A DNA stretch of 64,000 nt from Penium margaritaceum (Eukaryota; Streptophyta; Zygnematophyceae; Desmidiales; Peniaceae). Each line of letters starts with the position of its first letter. Within the stretch, counting starts at the first letter, position 1. Shown here piece by piece: positions 29,771 through 40,370 of the stretch. The stretch covers positions 306,881 to 370,880 of the forward strand of contig SZWC01000081.1 of NCBI GenBank assembly GCA_023375785.1, read 5' to 3'. Under the pieces are notes generated by a model. The model saw nothing but the letters and a program-made list of their open reading frames with translations. It searched no databases and was not told the DNA's origin. Made by a program: the position numbers and the translations under genes.

Positions 29771-30051
29771 GGCCTTAGATGCTCCTCACAGGATTGTCCA
29801 ACTAAGGAACAATATAAAGAAGGCACTGGTTGGTCTAAGTCCCAGGAGTTAGTCTTTGACTAGCACCTCACGTGATAGTGACCAAGTGTTAAGTGGACAT
29901 TGTTGCTAGCAAGTGATTTCCTAGGAGCTGCTCAATATGGAACCATGATCGCGAGGGTGATGTCTTTTCCTAGCTGAAATACTAGGAGAGAACAGCGGGT
30001 GGTATTATGTCGATCCTGTTTTCTGGTCCGTTCACCTTAAGCCGGTTGACA
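29771..30051 (+). repeat. family-F LTR, 3' part (5' LTR of element F2)
   Basis: Reverse complement of about 26078-26330 in the F LTR, including GACTTAGACCAACCA(A/G)TGC and CTTGGTCACT. It ends TTGACA at 30051, just before the primer-binding site. The outer part cannot be followed beyond about 29770. Confidence 0.7.
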
Positions 30052-30053
30052 AA

Positions 30054-30068
30054 GGGTTATGAGTCCAC
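30054..30068 (+). promoter_or_regulatory. half-tRNA-type primer-binding site (element F2)
   Basis: GGGTTATGAGTCCAC, two bases after the LTR. It has two changes from GGGTTATGGGCCCAC and is the equivalent of the site at 26061-26075. Confidence 0.65.
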
Positions 30069-30415
30069 ACTAACCAGCTGTAAAGTGCGCTTTGCTCAAC
30101 TTTGGTACTCTCCTTCCAAGTACGCATGTCAGCTCCATCGGCTCTATCAGCTCCATCTGCTTCATCAGCTCCTACGGCTGGATTTGCACTCAGTACACAG
30201 GGAACAAGGACAAGCTCAGCCCTTAGAGGCACGACCCTTGGATCCAAATCAGGACAAGCTCTACCCTTGGAGACAAGATCTTGGTTCTACTGGTGTTAAT
30301 TATCTTCTCCGTCTGTAGGTGAACATTGGCTTGAGGGATAAGCAACGAATCTGTACCTTTCAACCGGTAGCAAACATCAGCTAACATCAACCTACATCAG
30401 CCTCAACGTAGCAAA
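30069..30415 (+). other. leader of element F2
   Basis: Non-coding. It contains short repeats of CAGCTCCAT and CTTGGA motifs and is the reverse complement of 25700-26060. It is interrupted at 30416 by a solo LTR and resumes at 31149 (ACAGAGACGTAGAAAGCAGAA). Confidence 0.65.
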
Positions 30416-31148
30416 TATTGGATCTGGAGGAGAGAGATAGCCTTGGAGCAGTGAGCATCTGGCACAGAAAGGGCATCAGTTGAGCTAAAGAATGATTATT
30501 GAATTACTCAAAATGATGGAGTATATATAGAGCTAAAGCTTGGACAAGTCAGTCCTCTCACAAGCCACACCACTTAGCCATGGAGGTTAAAGCTCACACA
30601 TTAGAGTCCACACTCTCACAAAAGAGAGGAAATCAGCCTATCAATCAGGCTGACCAATCACACACAACTTACAGAGCTAGAGAATGCACTCATGGCTCAC
30701 TTGTAGTGGTCACAAAATCCATAATCCTGTGGAGAATTGCCATGTCTCCATGGCCAGTACATAATGATCTCACCTCACCTAAAAAGTAGAGAGAGATACC
30801 TTTATTCTAGTCAGTATACTCTTACAACGCAATCGTAAGACCAAGGACCTTTTGGATATTTTTTACATCAGGTATTGACCATGGACCTCTTACCTTTTCC
30901 TTTTCTTAGACTAAGACATGGAACCATCGTCCATGGTCACCTAGACACCGGCGGTCCATGACATTGGAAAGTTAAAACGTTCATAGCTCTCCATCCAACC
31001 GTTGGATCAGCCTGAAAGTTGGACCGTAGATAATTTACGATCTGATCTTTCCAATGGTGAATTCAGATTGAAAATTTCAATAGGCATTCGTTTCCTTCAA
31101 ATTTCTCATGTGGACCTGAAAGTGAGCTTGATGGCTCCATGTCCAACA
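30416..31148 (-). repeat. solo family-A LTR in the F2 leader, 733 bp
   Basis: TATTGGATCTGGAGGAG ... GTCCAACA. The flanking pentamers GCAAA (30411-30415) and ACAGA (31149-31153) each differ by one base from the GCAGA found at the same place in the element F leader. That fits an original target duplication which has since mutated. Confidence 0.8.
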
Positions 31149-32125
31149 ACAGAGACGTAGAAAGCAGAAAAGGATAGCCAGAAACTGGTTGACCCTTTAG
31201 GAGCAGTGGAGGCTACCATAGGATAGTCCTCAAACTCAATGGTAGCTACCATGAGATAGACCACTGAAGCAATCGTGAGTACTACCTCACTACCGTAACG
31301 TCTTGGACCCTTGAGAGGAATCCCCATTTTTTAGGGGATTGACTTTCCCCTTTGGAGATGGCGGTTGGAGCTGGGGATGAAATCTTCATATCTTTCCTAA
31401 GCAACGTAATAACCAAGAAGCATGTTCCCATCTTTACGGGCTACATAGTGGCTTCGGATGTTTTTGACAAGCTCAAGTATGTGTACTAATCTACCTCCCT
31501 CACAAACAGATTATTCATCCTACAACGGCTGATGAGCATGCGGGTGAATGAGGAAGAGTCCATCCTTGATTTTGTAGAGCAGTTTGAAGGACTCCTTGGT
31601 GAGGTTCGCCAAATGAATTGGGACTTTGAAAAAAAGATACAGGCCATGATCCTCCTCATGGCGCTACCGGGATGCTGGAGTCCAATGATCACCGTCATGG
31701 GTAGTTGGAAGGAGAATGACCTGACGTATATGGCAGTGTCTGAGTATGTACAAATTGTAGCCACGCATCGCAGCGGTAGTGAGACTAACTTCTTAGCCTA
31801 TGCCGCATACTACTATGACTACGGGAGTAAAGAGTCGGCCTTTGGTCAGACCAGCGGCAGCAAAAGCGGTGGAGGCGGAGGCAATGATGGCAGAAAGGCT
31901 CCCAAGCGACAGGACAACTCCATAATTACGACAATCCTGGGCACTAAACAAGAGAGTGCAGATCGCCAAAGAAAGAAGACAGTGGGAGGAATGGGAATAA
32001 ATACAAAAAAACTGTGGCAAAAAGGCCACCAACATGATTACTTAGAGTGCGCCTCCGGCAAAAGGAGCGGTATAACTCAGGCCAAGAGCCTTTGGACTCA
32101 ACTCTGGTATGGACCATCACTCTAG
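31149..32125 (+). pseudogene. gag: copia gag with degenerate knuckle (element F2)
   Basis: After about 210 bp of leader, gag reads from about 31360 (MAVGAGDEIFISFLSNVITKKHVPIFTGY). After a stop near 31490 a good stretch follows: MSMRVNEEESILDFVEQFEG ... KKIQAMILLMALPGCWSPMI and DLTYMAVSEYVQI. It is related to J gag (MALLMALPDSWGPLITVLG). A Gly/Ser-rich linker follows. The knuckle near 31998-32050 has lost its cysteines (LWQKGHQHDYLEC). Confidence 0.75.
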
Positions 32126-32540
32126 CAATGACCAGGCTGGATTTTTCTCCATTGGTCTCATTGTGTGACGGTTCAGCTGTGCAAATGGCAATATCGTGAA
32201 TGTAGAGGGTGTCGGAGACAAGGTGGGGAGTATCAGCCTTAATAGTGTGGAGAAAGATCTGTGCCTACGTGATATGATCTACATCCCCTCGTTTGCGGCG
32301 AACCTTCTGTCTGTGCCAAAAATCATAGACAACATGACGGTGCTCTTCACGTAGAAGAAAACGGTCATTATCAAGAACGAGGACATCAAGGTCCTCTACG
32401 TTAGCAAAGACCTTATAGCTCAGGTTCCACGAATCGACAGGCTTTACATGCTATAGACAACTACGGGAGGGAGCTGAGAAGACGAGGGTCATGCAAGTGC
32501 GGCCAAGGTAGTCGTCTTGGCACCAACATAGGAGAACACA
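32126..32540 (+). pseudogene. pol: copia protease remnant (element F2)
   Basis: Equivalent of F's MNHSS ... LENFVYMSSIV region, with stops about every 20 codons. Recognisable pieces are DMTVLFTxKKTVIIKNEDIKVLYVSKDLIAQVPRI in mixed frames and YIPSFAANLLSVPKIIDNM. The active-site residues cannot be identified with confidence. Confidence 0.55.
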
Positions 32541-33490
32541 CCAATGGCAATTGAGAAGGTGTCCTTTGTCACCAAGGACGGAGCCACTAAGCTGTGGCAT
32601 AGACGCTTTGGGCATGTTGCAAAGAGCATGTTCCATGTCATGCAATCACAACTTGCCCGCAGCATAGAAGCGTACACAAAGGACGTGGGTGGTTGTGGCA
32701 GCTTGTACGAGCCTTGGCTCCAAGGCAAGACAAAGCCAAAGTACTTTGAGTGGAACGGTCGTTGTGCGAAAGCTGCCGTGGACCTCATTCACACTGATGT
32801 ATGCAAACTCCTTTGCACGGCATCGAATAGTGGTAGCAATTCCTTCCTGACCTTCATCGATGACCACAGCCATAAGATGTAGATTTACTTCCTCAAAACA
32901 AAGTGAGAGGTCTGAGAGAAGCTTGAGGAATTTGTTACCATGGTTGAGTGGCAGACTAGAAAGAAGGTCAATGCGCTACGAAGCAATAATGATGGACAGT
33001 ACGATGCATGCAAGAGCTGGCTATGGCAATACGGCATCGACCATTAGACCACGACATCCTACACGCCATAGAGAAATGGTATGGCTGAACTGATGGATGA
33101 AACCATCCTCGGTATGGTGTGGAGCATGCTCTTTGACACAAAACTCCCACCGTGTTTTTGGATAGAAGCTGCAAGAACGGCATGCTACCTCGTCAATCTT
33201 ACTCCTGCGGCTACTCTGGGCAGACGCGATAAGAAAAAATATAAGCGGCAGATGACACCACAGGAGGTGTGCTTGGGAAAGAAGTCGGATGCCTCATACC
33301 TGAAGGTCTTTGGCTGCACGGCATGGGTACATGTCCAGGCAAGAGAAGGTGGCGGCAAGCTAGATGCAAGGACACGGAAGTGTGTTTTGGTAGACTATGA
33401 ATCTGTCCACAAGACCTACCGCCTTTGGCACCTGAGAGCAAGAAGGCTTATCACCAGCCAAAATGTGACCTTTGACGAGAGGATACTAGG
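32541..33490 (+). pseudogene. pol: copia integrase (element F2)
   Basis: Zinc-binding domain LWHRRFGHVAKSMFHVM near 32595. The core follows with VDLIHTDVCKLL (first Asp) and FLTFIDDHSHKM, then stops near 32880 and 32905. EEFVTMVEWQTRKKVNALRSNNDGQY has Asn where the second Asp is expected. NGMAELMDETILGMVWSMLFDTKLPP keeps the Glu. From 33081 a clean 144-codon stretch runs through AARTACYLVNLTPAA, LKVFGCTAWVHVQ and KCVLVDYESVHKTYRLW to EEPLDP. Confidence 0.85.
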
Positions 33491-33780
33491 CAAGGAAGAG
33501 CCGCTTGATCCTTAACAAACTAAAAAATAGGAAGAGTGGTTGGTGCTGCTGGAGTCGGGGGATCAAGTTCCCAAAAACTCACAAGTGGTGCCAGTGTGGC
33601 AGGCTGTGGAGAAGAATGGTATGGCGAGGAGAGCAGCTACACAGGCTGACGCATCGATGGGCTCTAACACGTGGTCGGAGATATCAGAGGAGTTTGAAAC
33701 CAGCTCGGAGGCCAATGTCTCTTCACTAGAGGATAATTAAACCTTAGAGCAGCCTGCACCACAGGAGCAATAGCAGCAGA
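33491..33780 (+). pseudogene. pol: integrase-RT hinge, end of element F2
   Basis: WLVLLESGDQVPKNSQVVPVWQAVEKNG corresponds to DWILLLDSGDQVSKNWQMV in element F. It continues as an acidic, low-complexity linker (EISEEFETSSEANVSSLEDN) to a stop, then breaks off at the remains of element T's 5' LTR. No RT or RNase H is present. Confidence 0.7.
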
Positions 33781-33803
33781 GAGACGCTTGCATTTTTTTT
33801 ACA

Positions 33804-33815
33804 TGGTATCAGAGC
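33804..33815 (+). promoter_or_regulatory. primer-binding site, initiator tRNA-Met 3' end (element T)
   Basis: TGGTATCAGAGC directly after ...TTTTACA, as expected at an LTR/internal boundary. Confidence 0.85.
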
Positions 33816-34639
33816 CTCAGGCCACATCACCTGGTGCCCTGTAACACAGTCATCCCTCTGTCATCGTCATCGCTTTACTTCTCTGATCTGCATTTCCCTA
33901 TCACCGCCATCACCAGTTTGCACCTCTCCACTTTGTCAGCGGCTGACATCAGCAGCATCACTTGAAGTGCTTCTCACGCTGAAGAGACGTCCTGTCATCC
34001 TGAGAAATCCATGCGCCCATCCCGCACCCGTGGCCAACAATTGGTGACTCGTTGTCAACAACAGCTGCCAGCAGCCCTCGAGCCGCTGCATGCCATCACC
34101 TTCCTGAAAGCTTCATGTCGCTCATTGCCTTTCCTCCCTTGGTCATCCCAGCCGCCATGAAAGGTCTCATCTACGTCATCTGGCCCATCTGCCCTCTCAG
34201 CTTTATTAGGCCCATCCACATCCACTTCCTCCCATCCATTCTCTCAAGCCGCCCTCTCGCACCGCCCCTACTCGTCGTCAGCAACGGCAAACTGCCTCCC
34301 GCCATCAAGATATCGGACACCACCAGTCTTCCTACCCGTCAGTCTCAGGCTAACTGGGGAACAAGCCATCACTCTCCTGACAACGAAGGACGTAAGTTGC
34401 TTCAACCGCGCCCATTGCCGCTTCCTTCATTTCTCTGCCCTCCGCCTACTGCTACCACTTCTCCATCATCACGACGTCATCATCCTCCTCCTGTCATCAC
34501 TACCTCATCAACTTCATCCCACGTCACCTCATTACCCATCAGCATCGGTTATCTTCTCCAGCCTTCGCAATAGCTTCATCTCCGCTCCTCCGCCTCCTTC
34601 TCATCGCTTCTCCTCAGCTCCAGCCCCATCATCATCCGC

Positions 34640-35396
34640 ATCGGTCTGTAGCACACGCGGTTCCGCCCCTGTGCCCACTCACACATAAGTCATCTCCGCC
34701 ATTGTTCGTTCCTCTACTTCTACATCATCCTCTGCTGGGCACAAGGATCCACCCAGTTGTATCGCCTGTTGAGCAGTGACCTGTGTCCATGCTAAACCTT
34801 CCGCAGTGCACGCGGTTCCACCCCTGCGTCCACTCAGACATCACTCATCACCGCCATCGTTCATTCCTCTACTTCTGCATCGTCCTCTGCTTGGCACAAG
34901 GATCCGCCTGGTCACATCGCTTGTTGAGCAGCAACCTGCATCCACGCCAAACCTTTCACAGTGCATGCGGTTTGCCCCTACGCCCACTTCATCATCGTCA
35001 GCTTCCGCCTCCTCATCAGTGATCATTAGCATCTACGACTAGTACAGGAACCTGCACGAACTAGCTGCCCGTCAGCAGCCTGCACCCATGCCGGTAGCAG
35101 ATTTCTCACAGCGCGTTTTCACTTGCCTTCCCCTTGCCACATTCTCTTCCTCTATCCAACAGCACACGAGGTCTCATCCCTGCGCCCACTCAGCCATCAT
35201 TGCTTCCTCCGCTTTTGCACCATCCTTCGCTCGGCACATGGACCCATCCGGTCGCATCGCCCGTTTTGTGACAACCTGCGCCCATGCTCAAAACTCCATA
35301 GCGCATGAGGTTTTGTCCCAGCATCCACTCCATTGCTCTCCATCAATCATCTTCACCATCATCCTCCTGCTTCTCTCTTTGCTCGGCACAAGTGTC
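34640..35396 (+). repeat. degenerate tandem repeat, unit about 155 bp, in element T
   Basis: The motif CACGCGGTTCCACCCCTGCG recurs in varied form at about 34650, 34805, 34960, 35163 and 35305. Each copy is followed by TTCCTCTACTTCTGCATC and then by GGCACAAGGATCC. After J the pattern continues weakly at 42293. No protein is evident. Confidence 0.7.
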
Positions 35397-36570
35397 TGTT
35401 CAAAAATTGCCCCTCCGCATGCCCAAGTGCGGCGCCGGGAGGTGCCGACGAGCCGCCTAAAAGTGAAAACTCCACTCCGGCGGATCTGGCGACTCGACAA
35501 TTTCTCGGATCCTAAAATGGAGGATTGCCTCGTAAATTTGATGAGTCGCTGAATCCGGTGGAAGTTGGGATCGAGGGAGATATGGCCTTCCAAAGTTGGG
35601 GTGTGCGCAGCGGCTCTGGGAGCCACCTGCGACTCGAAATCCAGTCGATAATCGACCGGATCGAGTAACAAAATGACCATGTGGAGAAAATGCTCCGATA
35701 GGCCTGCCGAGGCGTCCGGTGGATGATCCGCCTGATCAGGTGGATCATCCACCGGATCCAGTAGTGCAGGTTGTTACTGAGGGACTTAGCCAAAATCCTG
35801 GCTCGACGTCCGAACTCAGGAGTACGTTTTGTTNGCCACCTGCGACTCGAAATCCAGTCGATAATCGACCGGATCGAGTAACAAAATGACCATGTGGAGA
35901 AAATGCTCCGATAGGCCTGCCGAGGCGTCCGGTGGATGATCCGCCTGATCAGGTGGATCATCCACCGGATCCAGTAGTGCAGGTTGTTACTGAGGGACTT
36001 AGCCAAAATCCTGGCTCGACGTCCGAACTCAGGAGTACGTTTTGTTACTCGGGGACTTGGTCAAAATTCTGACTGCAGGTCCGCGGACAGGTTTCGAACC
36101 TCGTCACACCAAACTCGACCCAAAAGTGGGTAGGGTGCGTGGAAACAGTGCAGGGGACCCCTACACCACGTGCAAGTGGACCTGCGCTTTGGGAAAGGCG
36201 CTTCGCACGTGAAGGAAGGCGCCACGGCGTGTGCGCGCCATGGAGGCGTTAGGCGTTTCTGTGGTGGGTGAGACTTGCGCTTCGGCAAGCATAACTTGGG
36301 CTACGCTTGGCCGAATGGCGCGCGGTTTCGTGCGTTGGAAAGCTCATGACTAGCCCTATAAATGTTGTGATCATGTCTATGTTCAAAACATAACGCAAAA
36401 CGACGTTATTCCCTTCGCAAAACTGACTGTCTCTAAATTCCTGCTCACATAGCGTGAGGCGACCAGAAAGCTCACGCTCAGTCTCAGATTCGCCCAAAAC
36501 AGTAGACGTGATCCACTAGAGTCTATCAGACCAACGTCGAGACCGCATCCACGCGGATCTCATCCTGACA
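35397..36570 (+). repeat. 5' LTR of element J (includes a 213-bp assembly duplication)
   Basis: TGTTCAAAAATTGCCCC ... CATCCTGACA. Allowing for the duplicated 35622-36046 segment, the true length is about 961 bp, against 989 bp for the 3' copy. Confidence 0.85.
35622..36046. other. 212-bp repeat around a single N (assembly overlap)
   Basis: 35622-35833 and 35835-36046 are the same sequence with N at 35834. The 3' LTR of the same element has the segment once. Confidence 0.9.
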
Positions 36571-36572
36571 AA

Positions 36573-36587
36573 GGGTTATGGGCCCAC
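36573..36587 (+). promoter_or_regulatory. half-tRNA-type primer-binding site (element J)
   Basis: GGGTTATGGGCCCAC, two bases after the LTR end. It is exactly complementary to GTGGGCCCATAACCC, the anticodon stem-loop of initiator tRNA-Met, and not to its 3' end. Confidence 0.85.
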
Positions 36588-36685
36588 GGGCCTGATAGCC
36601 TCCAACGTTCACGTCTTCCGCAGCGCACGGGATCGTCATCTTGGACGTCGCCGTGATGTTCTGAGAACTCGTCGGAGTAGCAGCT

Positions 36686-37440
36686 GTGCACATGGCGCAG
36701 AAGGAGACGCAGCCCATTCAGAAGTATGCGGGCGGCCCAGGCTTTGGGCTATGGAGGTGGCACTTCGAGTTGCACCTTGCGCATAAGGGGCTGCTTGATG
36801 TCATGCTGGGAAAGGAGGTGCTCACAGAGGCGACTGCTACAGACGCGGAGAAGCAGGCCTTCGAAAAGAAGAACACGGAGGCACTCATGCTCCTGATGTC
36901 CGGGACGGCCGAGTCGCAGTGGGGTTACTTCCACGGGTGCAAGCTGGCAGCCGAAGCTTGGCAAAAACTCTGCTCCATCCATCAATCCAAGTCGCTGGCG
37001 AACAAAATCTTCGTAATGAAGCGACTCCTCACGGTGAGAATCGAGGAGGGAGATGATGTCATCTCCGCCATGCAGCAGATCGAGTCGCTCGCCTCGCAAT
37101 GCAATGATGTGGGGTGGAAGATCGACACACAGCTGCAGGCGATGGCCCTCCTCATGGCCCTACCTGATAGTTGGGGCCCACTCATCACCGTCCTCGGAGG
37201 ATGGGCAAAGGACAAGCTCACATATGGCGCGGTCGCAGAGTACATCCGCAACAAGGCGTTGCGCCGGAGCTGCGGGGAGTCCTCGTCTTCCTGATCGGCC
37301 CTTGTCACCAAAACGCGTGTTGGCGGAAACGGGGGCAAAGGAAGCGGCGGAAGAGGCGGCGGCAAGAAGGGCGCCAAGAAAGGTGCGTGCCGCAATTGCG
37401 GCAAGGAGGGCCATTGGGCCCGCGAGTGCCCGGAGGAGGC
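36686..37440 (+). pseudogene. gag: copia gag with CCHC knuckle (element J)
   Basis: Starts at the first ATG after the leader (MAQKETQPIQKYAGGPGFGLWRW). The capsid-like part includes LMLLMSGTAESQWGYFHGC, MKRLLTVRIEEGDDVIS and QAMALLMALPDSWGPLI. A TGA at 37292-37294 interrupts a serine stretch; element I has a Ser codon there, so it is a single base change. The same frame then gives a Gly/Lys-rich linker and an intact knuckle C-R-N-C-G-K-E-G-H-W-A-R-E-C at 37388-37429. The stop is the only defect in this domain. Confidence 0.9.
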
Positions 37441-37920
37441 GAAGACCGGCGGCAAAAACAGCAAGGGCAGGTCGCTCCTCAACGGCAACAAGAATCACTT
37501 CCTCAAGAAGGCCAAGAGGCGGTGCCTGGATTCCGGGGCCGAGGAGCACACCCAAGTCGAGAAGGTGGGGTTCGTCACCTACGAGAAGTCCTCCAAGTCG
37601 ATGGTGGTCGCGAACGACAAAGTCGAGCCGGCGGCCGGCCAAGGCGACGTGGAGGTGGAAGTCGTGGTGGGCGGTAAGAAGGAGCTGTGCACAATCCGTG
37701 ATATGCAGCACGTCCCCGGCCTGGCTGACATCCTGAGTGTCAGCCGATTGACGGACAAGGGATATGAGGTGCTCTTCCGCAGGAAAGGCGCAGTGGTGCG
37801 CATCGACGGCGATGGCGAGGTCGTGCTGGAGGCAAAGCGCGAGGGCGGTCTCTACATCGTGGAGACCAAGGAGTCTGCAGCATCGGACGCAGCAGACTCG
37901 CAGAAGAGCGTCGTCAACAT
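37441..37920 (+). pseudogene. pol: copia protease (element J)
   Basis: In frame with gag. CLDSGAEEHTQVEKVGF has the catalytic Asp at 37529-37531 and an intact D-S-G. VTYEKSSKSMVVAND, then LCTIRDMQHVPGLADILSVSRLTDKGYEVLF and VVRIDGDGEVVLEAKREGGLYIVE complete the fold. No stop occurs in this stretch, so the domain itself looks undamaged. Confidence 0.9.
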
Positions 37921-38850
37921 GGCCAAGGGAGGAAGCGCTGATCTGGAGCTCTGCCACCGACGGTTGGGGCATTCGGCGTCCGCAACCGTTAAGGAGATGG
38001 CGAAGTGTGACATGGTGCACGGCCTCGTCATCGACGGTGCAGCAGACGCTGCAGCAGATACAGCAGCGCACAAAAAGTGCGAGCCTTGCATTTTGGGCAA
38101 GGCGCGGCGCAAGCCGTTCAATGAGAACGAGGCTCGCGCAAAGGACCTGCTGGAGGTCGTGCACAGCGACGTGTGCGGACCGTTCAAAACGCCGTCAAAT
38201 GGCGGCTTGAGATACTTCGTCACCTTCATTGACGACTGCAGCAGGAAGCTCTACGTGTACTTCATGAAGCGGAAAGGCGAGGTCCTGGACCGGCTGAAGG
38301 AGTGCGTCGCAGTGGTGGAGAGGCAGACTGGCCGGAAGGTCAGAGCGCTACGCAGCGACAATGGCGGAGAGTACGTGGGCTGCAGCGGGTGGATGAAGCA
38401 GCAGGGCATCAAGTGGAAACCCACTATGCCGTACTCGCCATAGTCCAACGGAGTGGTGGAACGGGCAAACCAGACGCTGCTCAACATGGTGCGAACCATG
38501 CTTGTCGATGCGGGGTTGCCGCGAGGGTTCTGGGCGGAGGCTGTGCGTACAACGAGCTACACCATCAACCTCACCCCAACAGCGGTGCTGAAGGGTAAGG
38601 GCGGCTGGAAGACGCCGCAGGAGGTTTGGAGTGGGCGCAAACCAAACGTGGCGCACCTGAAGGTGTTCGGGTGCAAGGCGCACGCGATGGTGCAGGCGGC
38701 GCAACGACGCAACAGCAAGCTGGAACCGCGGGCGAAGCCGTGCTTGTTCCTCGGCTACGAGAGTGTACAAAAGGCGTATCAGCTCTGGGACCCGCGTACG
38801 CAAGAGATCATCCGCAACCGTGATGTCGAGTTCGACGAGCAGCAGAGCTT
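37921..38850 (+). pseudogene. pol: copia integrase (element J)
   Basis: GAG-pre-integrase/zinc part LELCHRRLGHSASATVKEMAK ... KKCEPCILGKARRKPF. The core has LLEVVHSDVCGPF (first Asp), FVTFIDDCSRKLYVYF, VRALRSDNGGEYVG (second Asp) and NGVVERANQTLLN (Glu). A TAG at 38441-38443 sits just before SNGVVERAN, where relatives have Gln. The C-terminal part, FWAEAVRTTSYTINLTP and HLKVFGCKAHAMVQAA through YESVQKAYQLWDP, is open. The D-D-E triad is complete. Confidence 0.9.
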
Positions 38851-39292
38851 CAGCAGCAGCAGCAGCAGCAACGACATGAGCATCGGGAACACTCCAAAAC
38901 AGGGGGAGTGGTTCCAGCTCCTTGAATACGAGGAGGAGCCGGTGGACGCGGAGGTCGATGATGCGGCGTCTGAGCGCGGCGGTGTAGCAAGGGCAGCAGC
39001 CGACGCGGAGGACTCCGACGACGATGCAGCTGGGCTGGAGATCTGGCGGAATGATCCGTCGAAGGAGGCACCGCGGGTGCCGAAGCGCGCACTCCCGGCG
39101 GAGTTCGCGTCGGGCGTTGGAGAAAAATACTCCGGACGCGCCGCGCGTCCGGTTGATGGTTCACCGGAGCGGGAGGGATCCTCGGGGAGCCGTCCAGTCG
39201 ATGATTCACCGGAGCGGGCTGATTCGGAAGGATAGCAGTAGAGCGACGAGACGCCGCCAAGACTGCCGCGCCGCAGCAGGAGGCAGCGGAGA
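38851..39292 (+). pseudogene. pol: integrase-RT hinge (element J)
   Basis: Low-complexity acidic/serine linker encoded partly by AGC repeats, with GEWFQLLEYEEEPVDAEVDD, then a repeated R-P-V-D-(G/D)-S-P-E-R motif. Two TAG stops (39233-39235 and 39239-39241) flank a Gln codon and probably were Gln codons themselves. Confidence 0.8.
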
Positions 39293-40370
39293 GTGGCAGT
39301 GGCGAAGCGTTTCAACGCAGGCACCGGTCGATGGATCGGCATGACGCGTTGCATGCTGGCTGCATCATCGGAACCGACAACCGTGCAAGAGGCACTTGCG
39401 CGGCCCGAGGGGAAGCAATGGGATGCCGCCATCAAGTCGGAGTTGGCGTCCATTGCTGAAAACGACACTTGGCAGCTGGTTGACAGGCCGAAAGACGCCA
39501 AGGTCATCAGCTCCAAGTGGGTCTTCAAGACCAAGTTCACAAAGGAAGGCGTGGTTGACAAGTACAAGGCGCGGCTCGTGGCGAAGGGGTACGCACAGCG
39601 TAAGGGCGAGCACTACGATGAGACGTTCGCCCCCGTCGCCAAGTTCACAAGCATCCGGACGATCCTTGCGGTGGCAGCCGCGAAGGACATGGAGCTCCAC
39701 CAAATGGACGTAAAGACAGCCTTCCTCAACGGCATCATCGACAAAGGAATCTACATGGAGGTGCCAGAGGGGGTGGAGGCACCGGAGGGCAAGGTGTGCA
39801 AGCTACGGAAGTCCTTGTACGGGCTAAAACAATCGCCCCGATGCTGGTACCAACAGATGGACAGCTNGGCTCGTGGCGAAGGGGTACGCACAGCGTAAGG
39901 GCGAGCACTACGATGAGACGTTCGCCCCCGTCGCCAAGTTCACAAGCATCCGGACGATCCTTGCGGTGGCAGCCGCGAAGGACATGGAGCTCCACCAAAT
40001 GGACGTAAAGACAGCCTTCCTCAACGGCATCATCGACAAAGGAATCTACATGGAGGTGCCAGAGGGGGTGGAGGCACCGGAGGGCAAGGTGTGCAAGCTA
40101 CGGAAGTCCTTGTACGGGCTAACACAATAGCCCCGATGCTGGTACCAACAGATGGACAGCTTCATGGCACAAATCGGCTTCAAGCGCTGTGAGGCGGATC
40201 ACAGCGTGTACGTGCAGCGCAGCAAGAAGCTCCATCAGATTGTCGCACTCTACGTGGACAATCTGATCTTGTGCTCCTCAGACCTATCGAGCCTACAGCA
40301 GCTGAAAGAGCAGCTGAGCAGCAGGTTCCAGATGTCGGACATGGGGGAGCTGAGTTCTACCTCGAGGTGA
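39293..40370 (+). pseudogene. pol: copia reverse transcriptase (element J)
   Basis: KRFNAGTGRWIGMTRCM, then [47 protein letters not shown], motif [19 protein letters not shown] and LYGLKQSPRCWYQQM. The catalytic box reads Y-V-D-N: the codon at 40260-40262 is AAT, where element I has the Asp of YVDD. A stretch of 294 bp is repeated around the N at 39867, and the second copy carries a stop (LTQ*). A frame change occurs in the MGELEFYL segment at about 40350-40365. Confidence 0.85.
39573..40161. other. 294-bp near-identical repeat around a single N
   Basis: 39573-39866 and 39868-40161 match except in the AAAACAATCGCC / AACACAATAGCC segment. This is an unmerged overlap, possibly between two haplotypes or two element copies. 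Confidence 0.85.

Noticed and set aside
34052-35552. Frames of 150-170 codons in the element T leader as genes
   Set aside because: His/Ser/Pro-rich composition mirrors the CATCATC/TCCTC base composition and the 155-bp tandem repeat. No domain is seen and frames overlap on both strands.
37053-38210. Long alternative frames overlapping J gag-pol (37053-37736 +, 37764-38210 +, 37160-38164 -)
   Set aside because: They are shadows of the gag-pol frame. The gag-pol frame has the knuckle, D-S-G and D-D-E motifs; the others have none.
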